Positions 28,474 to 38,080 are shown, counted from the stretch's first letter. The stretch: DNA of 64,000 nt from Methyloceanibacter sp. wino2 (GCF_003071365.1 NZ_CP028960.1:1736001-1800000), one strand, 5' to 3'. The notes: generated by a model from the sequence alone, not told the origin. Made by a program: numbers and translations.

Positions 28474-29430
28474 ATGAGGGTCATCGTCACCGGTGCGGAT
28501 GGCTTTGTCGGCCCGTATGTGCTGTCCGCGCTCACGCAGAGATTCGGCGATGCCATGGAGCTCGTGCCCACATCGCGTGTGTCGATGCCGGACCTCGGGG
28601 GGCAGAGCGTTGTTGCCCTCGACATAACCGACGCCCATGCTGTTCACGCGCTGATTTCCGAAGTTGCCCCAACCCACGTCGTGCACCTGGCGGGGATTGC
28701 CGCCCCGACGGAAGCCGCCCGAAACCCTGACGCCGCCTGGGACGTCAATCTGCATGGGACGTTGACCATCGCGCGCGCTCTGATGACACTCGCGCCGGAG
28801 GCCAGCCTGATCTTCGCGGGCTCCGGCCTCGCCTACGGGCTTTCGGGCAAGTCCGGCGAGCCGCTTGATGAAACGGCGATACTGGCACCAGGCGATGAGT
28901 ACGGGGCCACGAAGGCCGCGGCCGACATTGCGCTTGGCGCGTTCGCCACGCGGGGCTTGAAGGTGATCCGCTGCCGACCCTTCAACCACGCTGGGCCCGG
29001 GCAGTCGGAGTCTTTCGTCATTCCAGGGTTCGCGATTCAGATTGCGCGGATCGAGGCCGGCCGGTCGGCGCCTGTCATTCGTGTCGGCAATCTCGATGCC
29101 GAGCGCGACTTCCTCGATGTTCGCGATGTCGCGAGAGCCTATGCCAGCGCAGTCGATCACGCGGCAGCGATTGCGCCCGGCACTATTCTTAACATCGCTT
29201 CCGGAGAACCGCGTCGCATCGGCGACATCCTCGATGCGCTGCTCGCCCTTAGCCAGAAACAGATCACCGTGGAGCAGGATCCAAACCGTTTGCGCCCAAG
29301 CGATGTGTCTCGAATAACCGGCAACGCTGCCAGTGCCCGCGCGTTGTTGTCCTGGACCCCGGAAGTCCCATTCGATGTTACCCTCGCGGATGTCCTCGAC
29401 GACTGCCGCGCGCGGGTTTCAGGGAGCTAG
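28474..29430 (+). CDS. rmd: GDP-6-deoxy-D-mannose reductase (GDP-4-dehydro-6-deoxy-D-mannose reductase)
   Basis: A 318-residue extended SDR directly after gmd. It has VTGADGFVGPYVLSAL, THVVHLAGIAAPTEAARNP, FAGSGLAYG and the catalytic YGATKAAADIAL, then PFNHAGPGQSESFVIPGFA and VGNLDAERDFLDVRDVARAY. The N-H-x-G-P-x-Q segment is characteristic of Rmd and related nucleotide-6-deoxysugar reductases. ATG 28474 has AAGGAG six bases upstream. Product is most likely GDP-D-rhamnose; GDP-6-deoxy-D-talose synthase activity cannot be excluded from sequence alone. Confidence 0.88.
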   Translation: MRVIVTGADGFVGPYVLSALTQRFGDAMELVPTSRVSMPDLGGQSVVALDITDAHAVHALISEVAPTHVVHLAGIAAPTEAARNPDAAWDVNLHGTLTIARALMTLAPEASLIFAGSGLAYGLSGKSGEPLDETAILAPGDEYGATKAAADIALGAFATRGLKVIRCRPFNHAGPGQSESFVIPGFAIQIARIEAGRSAPVIRVGNLDAERDFLDVRDVARAYASAVDHAAAIAPGTILNIASGEPRRIGDILDALLALSQKQITVEQDPNRLRPSDVSRITGNAASARALLSWTPEVPFDVTLADVLDDCRARVSGS

Positions 29431-29833
29431 CTTGCCGAGGGGATGTCGTTGCCGACTAAGCCAATTCCAGTCATCCCAGTTTGGACTCGGTCTCGGCGAT
29501 CGCACGGTTGCTCCGACCGTGAAGCAGCATGGCCAGCGCGTCGAATGTTCCGTAGTCTGCCTCGTGGACATGTCTTACCGTTCTCCACCTTGAATAAGGC
29601 CATTCCGAGGATATGACACTGAAAAGCGCCCAGATCAGCGGCTACTGTCGGATACCGCCGTCGGGGCTTCCTGACGACTGCTCGTCGCTGACGCGGAATG
29701 CAGTAGATGCAGGTCTGAGTGGAAATCTGAAGTGCAGCAGGTTGGCCCAATACGGAAATCGGCGCGTGGCGTTTGCGCGGCGCTTTGTGTCCAGGGGTGC
29801 GGAACTTCCGACGTCTTCCGTGGGTGAATCACA
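29431..29833. other. Intergenic region, no gene recognised
   Basis: 403 bases between rmd and the 503-residue methyltransferase. Short open stretches on both strands give no recognisable sequence. It probably contains the promoter of the downstream gene. Confidence 0.45.
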
Positions 29834-31345
29834 ATGACGACCGAGATTGAATACCAGCGCCAATTGGAATCGCAGATCAAGCAGTACGAAGCTGTGGAAG
29901 TGATGCACAATCTTCCCGACGCAGCACAGTATCTGCTTTCGCGTTATCATCGGTCGCGGGTCAGAGACGTCTTCGGCGTAGAAAGCGTGCCAGGCATCTA
30001 TGCGAAGCACATCGCAGAAGCGGTGGACCGCTCGGGCCAGTGGCGTGCCATTAGTCTGGGCGCAGGCTATTGCGCGCAAGAAATCGAGATCGTGAAGTGG
30101 GCCAAGGCGAACAACCTGTCCGACTTTCAGATTGTCTGCCTTGAACTGTCGCCGCTCTTGGTACAGCGTGCCCGGGAGGCTGCACGCTCGGAGGGCGTGG
30201 AGGATTTTGTAGTTGTCCAGGAAGCGGACCTAAACAAGCAGTGGCCTATCGATGGTCCAGTCGCAGCCGTCATGGTGCATCAGGCCCTGCATCATTTCGT
30301 CGAACTGGAAAACATATTTGGGCAAATCGATGACCTGATGCATACCGAGGGAAGTTTCATCACCATCGACATGATCGGGCGGAACGGTCATAGGCGCTGG
30401 CCCGAGACCTTGGGCGTGCTACGTCAGATATGGACGGGCCTGCCCGAACGTGTGAAATGGGATCACGCGCTAAATAGATTGGACCGGTGGTTTGAGAACT
30501 GGGACTGCTCGGTGGAAGGGTTCGAGGGCATTCGTGCGCAAGACATCCTGCCTGAACTCGTCAAACGTTTCAGGTTCGAGAAGTTTTACGCCAACGGTGG
30601 CATCATCGACATCTTCTACGACCGGCGCTTCGGTCCAAACTTCTCCACGAGCGATGATGAGGATTGTCAGTTCCTCGGTGCAGTCCAAGCACTGGAGGAT
30701 CACCTGATCGACGATGGGTTCATCACACCGACACAAGGGTACGCGGTGATGCGGCACCTCCAATCGTCGTCATGTCCACCGGCGCCCATTTGCTTTAATG
30801 GACGCACGCCGGAGAAGTGCCTACGGCTCGACGATCGCAATGTAGAGCTTCCCGTTTCGATCCTGGACAGGCTCTTTTCGTCTCCATATTCCGGGCAGCC
30901 AATGCTGCCGCCGCTATTGCGGGTTGCCGCGGGTGAACCGCTTTCGTTCGGTGACCGGCGCGAGGGCGTGCAAACGATGCGATGGGGATGGGCCCAGCCA
31001 GACCCAAATTTCACATGGTCGCTCGGGTATGATTCCGCGCTTGAGTTCCAGGTGGGCGACACAGTTGACCAGCTCCGCATTGACTTGGTCGGGCTCCTGC
31101 CACCGACCGGAGAGCAACCCATATTGACGATCAGGACCAATGGCCAATCGGTGACCACGTTACCAGTCGGCGCCGGTCGACAAGAGCACCTTGTCAAATT
31201 GCCGTTGCCCCTAATGAAAGGCACTAGGGCACTCTTGGAATTCGAAAATTCGCGGCCCAGACGTAGAGACAATGACGGAGGCGAGGACGCACGTCAGATC
31301 GGATTCGCCCTTATATCGCTGACGCTCGACAAGGGCGAATCCTGA
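29834..31345 (+). CDS. Methyltransferase with C-terminal beta-rich domain
   Basis: A 503-residue protein. Residues about 70-210 are a class I SAM methyltransferase: WRAISLGAGYCAQEIEIV (motif I), IVCLELSPLLVQRA, VVQEADLN, VAAVMVHQALHHFVELENIF and EGSFITIDMIGRNGHRRWP. Residues about 210-300 may be a cap or acceptor region. Residues about 385-500 are a separate region of predicted beta-strands (MRWGWAQPDPNFTWSLGYDS to IGFALISLTLDKG) like the sandwich modules attached to glycan-acting enzymes. ATG at 29834. Acceptor unknown; methylation of a polysaccharide end or sugar is plausible. Confidence 0.78.
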   Translation: MTTEIEYQRQLESQIKQYEAVEVMHNLPDAAQYLLSRYHRSRVRDVFGVESVPGIYAKHIAEAVDRSGQWRAISLGAGYCAQEIEIVKWAKANNLSDFQIVCLELSPLLVQRAREAARSEGVEDFVVVQEADLNKQWPIDGPVAAVMVHQALHHFVELENIFGQIDDLMHTEGSFITIDMIGRNGHRRWPETLGVLRQIWTGLPERVKWDHALNRLDRWFENWDCSVEGFEGIRAQDILPELVKRFRFEKFYANGGIIDIFYDRRFGPNFSTSDDEDCQFLGAVQALEDHLIDDGFITPTQGYAVMRHLQSSSCPPAPICFNGRTPEKCLRLDDRNVELPVSILDRLFSSPYSGQPMLPPLLRVAAGEPLSFGDRREGVQTMRWGWAQPDPNFTWSLGYDSALEFQVGDTVDQLRIDLVGLLPPTGEQPILTIRTNGQSVTTLPVGAGRQEHLVKLPLPLMKGTRALLEFENSRPRRRDNDGGEDARQIGFALISLTLDKGES

Positions 31346-31722
31346 ACCTAGGCCGCACGTTCTCTCCGGAACTCTCCCTTGCGATGAAGGCATGTCCCAG
31401 CTCAGGTCACCGTGCATCCAGGGTCCCGTGTGTTTCAGGCGAATATGCACACGTGACGGGCAGCCTTCAACAGAGCTTATAACATGTGTAGATCATGCCT
31501 CGTTTCTTGGTGCGCTCAACGGCCTCGCACACTGGGGTGCTGGCGTCCTATTTGGCGTAGGGCTCATCAGGCCAAGACGGTCAGGTGTTGACTTTGAGAG
31601 TCCCCAACCAAATTGTGCGATCGGGGGGTAGGTTCTTTGCAATCAAGGATTGTTGGGCTAGGGTCGGGCGGCTTATGAGTGACCAGCGGGATTCCGCGTA
31701 CGCCTAATGTGGGAAAATCACT
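31346..31722. other. Intergenic region, no gene recognised
   Basis: 377 bases before the large glycosyltransferase gene. No conserved coding sequence, hairpin with a T-tract, or repeat is evident. Confidence 0.45.
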
Positions 31723-34068
31723 TTGAGTCGTCTAGAACTAGGCCACGTCGTGACAAGACTGCGTGCGGCGCTTTTCCAGCGCGAGCTAGAACTTACTGAA
31801 CTGCGTGCGCAACTTGATACACTTAGCAGCAAAGCTGCCAAACAGCAGACGTACCTCAAGGACGAACTCGCTACCTTAGAGTCCAAACTGCATGAAGCGC
31901 GCCTTTCTCCGCTGACCTGGATGGCACGCACTTTTGTCGCCCGCCTGCTCTATTTCTTGGCAAGGCGGACGTCGCTCTTTCCAGATGGTTACCGCCGTCG
32001 ATTTCAGCTTTCTGCGGCGAAGCGCGACCCGCGTCGCAGCGAAATCAATCTTGCAGCAGTTGTCGCGGACTTGGATGCCATTGCCGTCACGTCATTGGAC
32101 GAAAAGAAAACTGCGCATCGCCAAGCGTGCAAGGCTGCCTTGGAGGAATTTCTATCCTCGAAGCGGCAGCTCGAATTTGTAGTTCCCCAGGCTCCCAAAG
32201 TGAGCGTGGTCCTGATTCTCTACAATCAGGCTGAGCTTACACTCCAGTGCCTAAAGTCACTTCAAGCGTTGGATCGCGAGGACCTGGAAATCATCATTTG
32301 GGACAATGGATCGAGTGATGATACTTGCCGGCTACTCAAGCAGCTCGATGGCGTAAATGTCCTGTTCAATGATAGCAATATTCACTATCTGCGCGGCGTG
32401 AATTGCGCCGCATCAAAAGCAACGGGTGAATACCTTCTGCTCCTTAACAACGACACCGTCGTTCACCGCAATGCGATTAGGGCGGCGACCAATCGTTTGG
32501 ATTCGGAGCCAGACCTGGGGGCCGTGGGTGGACCCATCCTATTGCTCGACGGCACCTTGCAAGAAGCTGGCAGCATCATTTTCCATGACGGAAGCTGTTG
32601 TGGTTATGGAAGGGGACGCAGCCTGGCCGAAGCCCAGTTCCAATTTTCGCGTGACGTCGACTTCTGCTCCGGGGCGTTCTTGATGGTCCGAAGGACTATT
32701 TGGGAGGAGTTGGGGGGGTTTGATGACGCCTTTGCGCCCGCCTACTACGAGGAAGCCGACCTATGCATGCGAATTCGAAAGAATGGATTCCGCGTTGCAT
32801 ACGAACCGAAAGCTGTCATCACGCATGTTGAGTTTGGGAGCAGCGCGTCCTCCGACGAGGCGATAGCGCTTCAAGTTCGTAATCGCCACATCTTCTTCGA
32901 GAAGCACAAGTCGACGCTCGAAGCGGACCACTCGAACCACACAGACGACTCCCATGTCACGACAGCTCGGTCGGGGGGGGAGAGACGAATTCTTGTTATC
33001 GACGATAGTATTCCCGATCCTTGCTTAGGCAGCGGATTTCCGCGGGCCCGCGAAATGGTTGAGGCTATCGCCGTTGGCGGATGGACAATTACCTTTTACC
33101 CAATGGTAACGCCGGTAACTGACTTCGACAGTGCCTATGCAGTTGTGCCTCGGACCGTGGAAATTGCGGCGACCTTTGGCCCAGAGAATTTGGCGAGATT
33201 CTTGGGAACGCGCTTGGGCTTCTTCGATGCGGTATTGGTCAGCCGTCCCCACAACATGGCAGCGTATAGAAGAGCGTTGGAAATCCTTCCCGAAGAGTTG
33301 CAACGGGTGCCTGTGATCTACGACGCCGAGGCGGTGTTCGCCCAACGTGAGGCCATGCGTCAAATTGAGGTCGAACTGAGAAAGGAGATCGCGCTCACGA
33401 AAGGTGTCGAGACAGTGTTTGCCGTCTCAAGCCAAGAGGCCCAGGCTTTTCGAGAGCACGGCGCTGCCAATGTAGAGGTCTTGGGTCACTCTTTGGCACC
33501 CACGCCACTTGGGGGCAATCGCGGGCTTCGCTGCAATATCCTCTTCGTCGGTCGGCTGACTGATGACGGTTCGCCGAACGTCCATTCCCTGGAATGGTTT
33601 GTCCGCAATGTAATGCCCAAGCTCGACGTGCTGATTGGCACCGAGTGGATCTTTAAAGTGGCCGGGAGCACAGGGGCCCAGTCGCTCGACAGACTGGACA
33701 CAAGTCGTGTCGAGTTCTTGGGACGCGTCGATGATCTGACTGAACTCTACTCGAGCAGTCGGCTGTTTGTCGCACCGACGCGCTTTGCGGCCGGCATTCC
33801 CTTGAAGGTCCAAGAGGCTGCTTCAGTCGGCCTGCCAGTTGTCGCGACGCCGATACTGGCCGAGCAATTGGGCTGGAGGGATGGCGCGGAGTTGCTTGTG
33901 GGAGACAGCGCGAACGACTTTGCAGAAGCCTGCGCGCGGCTTTGGACAGACGACGCACTATGGGCAACCATCCGCGAGAACGGACTTGCCGCCATCGCAA
34001 GGGACTGCAGCCCAACCCGATTCTACTCTACCGTCCAGGCAAGTCTGGCTGCTGTCGTCAAACCCTGA
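31723..34068 (+). CDS. Two-domain glycosyltransferase (coiled coil, GT2, GT4)
   Basis: The protein has 781 residues from TTG 31723 (weak GGGA ahead). Residues about 15-60 are a predicted coiled coil (ELELTELRAQLDTLSSKAAK). The GT2 domain at about 158-380 has SVVLILYNQAELTLQCLKSL, IIWDNGSSDDT, LLLNNDTVVHRNA, CSGAFLMVRRTIWEELGGFD and YYEEADLCMRIRKNG. The GT4-like domain at about 420-770 has RRILVIDDSIPDPCLGSGFP, LFVGRLTDDGSPNVHSLEWF, VEFLGRVDDLTELYSSSRLF and IPLKVQEAASVGLPVVATPI. Domain order matches the 948-residue protein at 10885-13731. It probably transfers two sugars in turn. Confidence 0.89.
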   Translation: MSRLELGHVVTRLRAALFQRELELTELRAQLDTLSSKAAKQQTYLKDELATLESKLHEARLSPLTWMARTFVARLLYFLARRTSLFPDGYRRRFQLSAAKRDPRRSEINLAAVVADLDAIAVTSLDEKKTAHRQACKAALEEFLSSKRQLEFVVPQAPKVSVVLILYNQAELTLQCLKSLQALDREDLEIIIWDNGSSDDTCRLLKQLDGVNVLFNDSNIHYLRGVNCAASKATGEYLLLLNNDTVVHRNAIRAATNRLDSEPDLGAVGGPILLLDGTLQEAGSIIFHDGSCCGYGRGRSLAEAQFQFSRDVDFCSGAFLMVRRTIWEELGGFDDAFAPAYYEEADLCMRIRKNGFRVAYEPKAVITHVEFGSSASSDEAIALQVRNRHIFFEKHKSTLEADHSNHTDDSHVTTARSGGERRILVIDDSIPDPCLGSGFPRAREMVEAIAVGGWTITFYPMVTPVTDFDSAYAVVPRTVEIAATFGPENLARFLGTRLGFFDAVLVSRPHNMAAYRRALEILPEELQRVPVIYDAEAVFAQREAMRQIEVELRKEIALTKGVETVFAVSSQEAQAFREHGAANVEVLGHSLAPTPLGGNRGLRCNILFVGRLTDDGSPNVHSLEWFVRNVMPKLDVLIGTEWIFKVAGSTGAQSLDRLDTSRVEFLGRVDDLTELYSSSRLFVAPTRFAAGIPLKVQEAASVGLPVVATPILAEQLGWRDGAELLVGDSANDFAEACARLWTDDALWATIRENGLAAIARDCSPTRFYSTVQASLAAVVKP

Positions 34069-35009
34069 TTGAGATTTCAGGCAACAACCTCGGCACGTCG
34101 GCCATCACTGGGAACGCTTGTGAGGTAGGTGTGGCTGGCTCCAGGTCCTCTCTTCAAAGTTATGAGTTACCTCCGCTCCCCTTAAGTCTGCGCCATCGTA
34201 TATCGCGTTGCAAACTCGTGTGGTGTGAACCTTTGGTGGCCGGTTGAGACTGTAGTCGGCGGGACGGCCTGCAGGCACCCTCTAGCGAGCTCGTCAACGG
34301 CCGCTAGTACACGGATCCGTCGCCTGCCTTTAAATGCAGCCGACAGGAACACCAGTCACCAGCGCTGGATGGCATCTTGCGGCGAACATTAGCCGTCTCT
34401 CCACCCGCTTCCAGCTCTCTCAGTATCCTAATGATTTGCTCATCCGTGAACCGGCACGGATTCATATCCTCCCTTGAGAGATGGCGGATTCGGCCCAATC
34501 TTGGAAGAGATTCCGGAGTTCACGTCAACATCCATCCGCACTATGCCGTCAGCATGCGCAATCCCGTGCCTGGAAATCTTTTAGAGAAGTCGCCGCAGCG
34601 TGCTACACGCTCAATACGATAAATTGACAACCGGCGAGAGAGGAAATGCTTGATCAGCCAATCATGGCCTCGCATAAGGCTCCCTATCTCAAGAGCTCTT
34701 GAGATCTGACCATTCCGGTCCTTCGCCGGCATGGGTCGTGTTGCAGCGTCACTGGAGGCTATCCGCCTCACGCAAAGAGCTAGCCCGCTCAAACTTGCAT
34801 CGCTGCTTCGATGTCGAACAGCACAATCACACCTATCACACCCAGGGGGGAAAGGACCGGGGTCCCGCATTCATTCGAAGAGATGCTTGGTTCAAAGGAA
34901 ATCTTAGGAAAGTAAGAGTGTCATATGTGACCATCTTGTCAAAAATAGCTCTACCCTAGTCAATCTTAGATGAGTACAATTTTTGCTTTCGTTATGATGG
35001 GTAATATTT
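34069..35009. other. Intergenic region with IS remnant
   Basis: 941 bases between two glycosyltransferase genes. Bases 34182-34465 hold IS3-family transposase debris, listed separately. The rest (34466-35009) has no recognisable gene, becomes AT-rich toward the right end and marks the entry into the AT-rich segment. Confidence 0.55.
34182..34465 (-). pseudogene. IS3-family transposase remnant (orfA start joined to orfB fragments)
   Basis: From ATG 34465 the minus strand reads MNPCRFTDEQIIRILRELEAG, very close to the N-terminus of IS3-family OrfA proteins (K-x-x-RF-(S/T)-(D/E)-EQII-x-(I/V)-L-x-E-x-EAG). The homology ends near NVRRK. In another frame the minus strand then reads FKGRRRIRVLAAVDELARGC, matching the OrfB region G-R-x-x-R-x-L-x-V-V-D-E-x-T-R-E-C, and then FTPHEFATR before a stop at 34182-34184, like the OrfB C-terminus. 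The element has lost most of both genes by internal deletions and is not active. No terminal inverted repeats could be assigned. Confidence 0.75.
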
Positions 35010-36218
35010 GTGACCAAGGTTTCGGTTATCCTATCGTCGTTTAATCACGGCGCTTATATTAGGAACTCTATTGAGAGCGTTCTAAATCAAAGTTTTCGTG
35101 ATTTCGAGCTTGTTATCTGGGACGACGCCTCCAAGGACGATTCCTGGGATATTATTTGTAGTTATAAGGACCCCCGAATTCAAGCGTTTCGCAATCCGGA
35201 GACGCGACGGGGTATATTTGGCTTTAATAAGACAATATCAGAAATTGCTCAAGGCAAATACATCGCGATACATCATTCTGATGATGTCTGGGAGCACGAT
35301 AAGCTAGAGAAGCAGGTCTCCTTTCTGGACACGCATGAAAAAATTGGCGCTGTTTTCAGCAATGCTCTTGCAATAGACGAACGCGGAGAGCCTTTATCTG
35401 ACGGAAGTCACTTCTACTCCAATGTATTTGAGCAGGAAAATCGAAATCGATTTGAGTGGTTGCGGGCGTTTTACTTGACGGGCAATTGTTTGTGTCACCC
35501 AAGCGTCCTAATGCGCAAGACCTGTTACGACGACTGTGGCTCCTACCGTTACGGTCTGGCGCAGCTTTGTGATTTTGATATGTGGGTTCGCGTATGTCTT
35601 AAGTATGAAATCCATGTTCTGCCGGAACAATTGGTGAAATTCCGCGTACGTGACGGCCTGGCAAACGCAAGCGCCGACCGCGAGGATACCCGAATTCGCT
35701 CCTTATTTGAAACGTACAAGATCCTTGATAACTATCGCTCAATTGGAGATTTTGATCACTTCTGCATCGTATTTCCGAATGCAGCTAAGTATTGTACGAA
35801 GGATAACTTTTACGCAGATTATGCATTGGCAATGGTGTGTTTGGAGCATGATCCAACAGGAACTGCATCTATTTTCGCACTAGATATTCTATTTGATAAT
35901 ATAGCGGATCCTGAACGCGCAGATTTGCTGTCAAAAAGATTCGATTTCGATTATAGGAATTTCGTAGTACTTACAGGCAAACACGATGTTTTCTCGCTGG
36001 AAGCAGCCAGAAAACGTCGACAGCTGGGTGCGTTGCTAGAAGAGCGGGAACGGGCGTTTGGGGAGCTAGAACAGACACTGGAAGCGCGCGACAAATTGTT
36101 CGTCCGGTTGTCCAGGATGCACTCGGAAGTGCTCAACAGTACCAGCTGGCGCATCACCTTGCCGCTGCGCTATTTGGCCTCCAGCCTCCGCAGTCTATGC
36201 CGCAGGTTTGCGGATTGA
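35010..36218 (+). CDS. Glycosyltransferase family 2
   Basis: A 402-residue GT-A transferase: VSVILSSFNHGAYIRNSIES, VIWDDASKDDSW, AIHHSDDVWEHDKLEKQV (metal site DD), CHPSVLMRKTCYDDCGSY and QLCDFDMWVRVCLKYEI. A coiled coil (about 340-380) leads to a C-terminal motif STSWRITLPLRYLASSLRSL that also occurs, in variant form, at the end of the next gene's sulfotransferase. GTG at 35010, no strong ribosome site. Codons end in A/T far more often than in the rfb or rnd genes, consistent with import. Confidence 0.88.
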   Translation: MTKVSVILSSFNHGAYIRNSIESVLNQSFRDFELVIWDDASKDDSWDIICSYKDPRIQAFRNPETRRGIFGFNKTISEIAQGKYIAIHHSDDVWEHDKLEKQVSFLDTHEKIGAVFSNALAIDERGEPLSDGSHFYSNVFEQENRNRFEWLRAFYLTGNCLCHPSVLMRKTCYDDCGSYRYGLAQLCDFDMWVRVCLKYEIHVLPEQLVKFRVRDGLANASADREDTRIRSLFETYKILDNYRSIGDFDHFCIVFPNAAKYCTKDNFYADYALAMVCLEHDPTGTASIFALDILFDNIADPERADLLSKRFDFDYRNFVVLTGKHDVFSLEAARKRRQLGALLEERERAFGELEQTLEARDKLFVRLSRMHSEVLNSTSWRITLPLRYLASSLRSLCRRFAD

Positions 36219-36476
36219 TCGCCGCCCAACAACGCTGAGGCTCCTGGTTAGGAGCGAAGAAATGCGAATCGTAGGATCGATCCAAGAATCTCGACTGCTC
36301 GATCAGGCTGAACTATCCGGTGGCGCAGGTAGTACGACGCCAAGAGACCAGACCAACTCAGGGAATGCGAGCGGCTCAAAAGGAGGATGAAGGCGCCGAT
36401 AAGTCCATCGTTGCGGGCGGAGACACGCCAACCCTAGCGCCCTGAGTTCTGCCAGCGCCTAAGGCGCGAAAATGAC

Positions 36477-37568
36477 TCAAACGTCTTTCATAGGTGACAG
36501 TCTAGACCGAACTGCGCGCAATGGAGCCGTCAATTTCCAGCTTAGTGATTTATGCAATGACTGGACTTTGGCGCGAAGTTCATCATATTTAGCTTGAAGC
36601 GCATCGTGTTTAGTTCGGAGCGCATCATACTGCGACTGTTGTGCCGCAAGAGCGTCAACCTTTAGTGCTAGAATCCTCACAATCACAGCAAGTTGCTCCT
36701 TTGAGAATGAGTATACCTGCGTCGGGGGCTGGGTAGCACGCAATACGTCCCGGTCTCTGACGTACTGCTCAGACGGTTCAACGCGAGCGTTCAGCTTGCT
36801 GATTTCGGGCGCCATCCTGTCCCAAAATTGCTCCTGCTCCGACAATGGAGGCCTGATAGAATCCGGCTGTACGTCGGGAACCAGCTCGCAAAAAGCATCA
36901 GCTAAGAGGCCCGCCATCGCGCCTCCATGCAAATTCAATTGTCTTTGGATTTCTAACTCCCCATACGTCAGCGAGCGGTTCACGTTGGCTATGGGAGGAG
37001 CTAAGAGACTGCCTAAAGGCACACCAAGCCAATCCTCGACAACGGATATAGGTGACGAGCCCGACGAATAATTTGAGATAGTCAAATCAATCGACACGAA
37101 CGTCTGCAATATATCAATGACTTTATTTACTCGTTTGGGGTATTCACTGTCGTTCAAAAACTCGGGCAATGACTTGGTCAATCCGGAGCGTTTCACAGAT
37201 TGTTGGTAACCTGAACAGACAAATGAAATTGGGTCGCGGATAAACATGAGGACCTTAAGTTCTGCAGAACGGCTCTGAAGAAACTTGCGCAAATTTGCGA
37301 CGAATTTGTCATCGAATAAATACTCGAAAATAAATTCGCTGCTAAATAGACAATCTCCCGATGGCTGGAATGAGGGGTCGTTGATCAACTTAGGAAGAAT
37401 AAACCCGTTTCCTGATGTAATCCGACCCGCGATGGCGGCATCTAGGTCCCTTGGTTCGGGATAATCTATTTGATTGGCCTTAAGTACTTCGATGCTGCGA
37501 GCCAAGCTCGACTGAATGTAGCTGGATCCCGTCTTCCCATGACCAATATGAAGTAGGAGCTTCGGCAT
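36477..37568 (-). CDS. Sulfotransferase-like protein with C-terminal coiled coil
   Basis: The 363-residue protein begins MPKLLLHIGHGKTGSSYIQS, with the H-x-G-x-x-KTG-(T/S) phosphosulfate loop. LKVLMFIRDPISFVCSGYQ fits the 3'-phosphate-binding segment (RDPxxxxxS). Residues about 300-340 are heptad repeats (YDALRTK, HDALQAK, YDELRAK), then SLSWKLTAPLRAVRSRL. The coiled coil and tail recall those of the neighbouring GT2 protein, suggesting a shared docking feature. ATG at 37568. GC content is lower than in the flanking locus. Confidence 0.8.
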   Translation of the reverse strand: MPKLLLHIGHGKTGSSYIQSSLARSIEVLKANQIDYPEPRDLDAAIAGRITSGNGFILPKLINDPSFQPSGDCLFSSEFIFEYLFDDKFVANLRKFLQSRSAELKVLMFIRDPISFVCSGYQQSVKRSGLTKSLPEFLNDSEYPKRVNKVIDILQTFVSIDLTISNYSSGSSPISVVEDWLGVPLGSLLAPPIANVNRSLTYGELEIQRQLNLHGGAMAGLLADAFCELVPDVQPDSIRPPLSEQEQFWDRMAPEISKLNARVEPSEQYVRDRDVLRATQPPTQVYSFSKEQLAVIVRILALKVDALAAQQSQYDALRTKHDALQAKYDELRAKVQSLHKSLSWKLTAPLRAVRSRLSPMKDV

Positions 37569-38080
37569 TTTTTAGGGCAACTATTTTGCTCAGCACATAA
37601 GCCAAAATCTGACCGTACAACACCGGCCTCGGCCGAACAATCTCCGGGCAACAGTTCCCAAGCTTCTGGACGATCTGGGCGAGGTCTGTGACGAACTCCC
37701 GAGTGTGAACCTAATCAACCTTGCCTAGCGCGCCGAGCCTCGAACTCACGCCTTTGTTCTGCTCTATGCCTTGGCCGTATGGCAGCCGATAATGCCCGCG
37801 GAGCCGGTGACGATTATCAGGATAGCCTACCTATCGCATCTGTATACTACGTGCATACCAAACCAACCCCCGTTACCTTCTCCGCGCATCATGGAACTCC
37901 ACTCGAGAGCCGCGAACTCGATCCTAGGCAATATCGAGCTTTTGCATTGAGGGGACAGAGGAAGGTCCCAAGGAGTTCTCCGAACCTCCAGTTGCTTCGA
38001 AGTCAATTTTGGGCTCACAATTACAGATCCTCCAGCAGGCTACTAATGCCCACGCTAATACAACCTTGAGACATTTCTCT
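37569..38080. other. Intergenic region with epimerase remnant
   Basis: 512 bases between two divergent sulfotransferase-like genes. Bases 37764-37820 hold a dead epimerase fragment (separate entry). No other recognisable gene. Confidence 0.5.
37764..37820 (-). pseudogene. Remnant of an NAD-dependent sugar epimerase 5' end
   Basis: The minus strand reads LIIVTGSAGIIGCHTAKA and then a stop (37766-37764). This aligns with the N-terminus of the intact UDP-glucuronate epimerase at 24966-25973 (VIVTGAAGFIGFHTAKA). Both the protein and the DNA are similar over this stretch, and homology ends at the stop. It has no start codon context and no downstream domain, so it is a broken copy left by recombination. 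Confidence 0.7.

Noticed and set aside
34541-34870. 109-codon minus-strand frame in the intergenic region
   Set aside because: No recognisable sequence; composition resembles random GC-rich DNA, so it is not called a gene.
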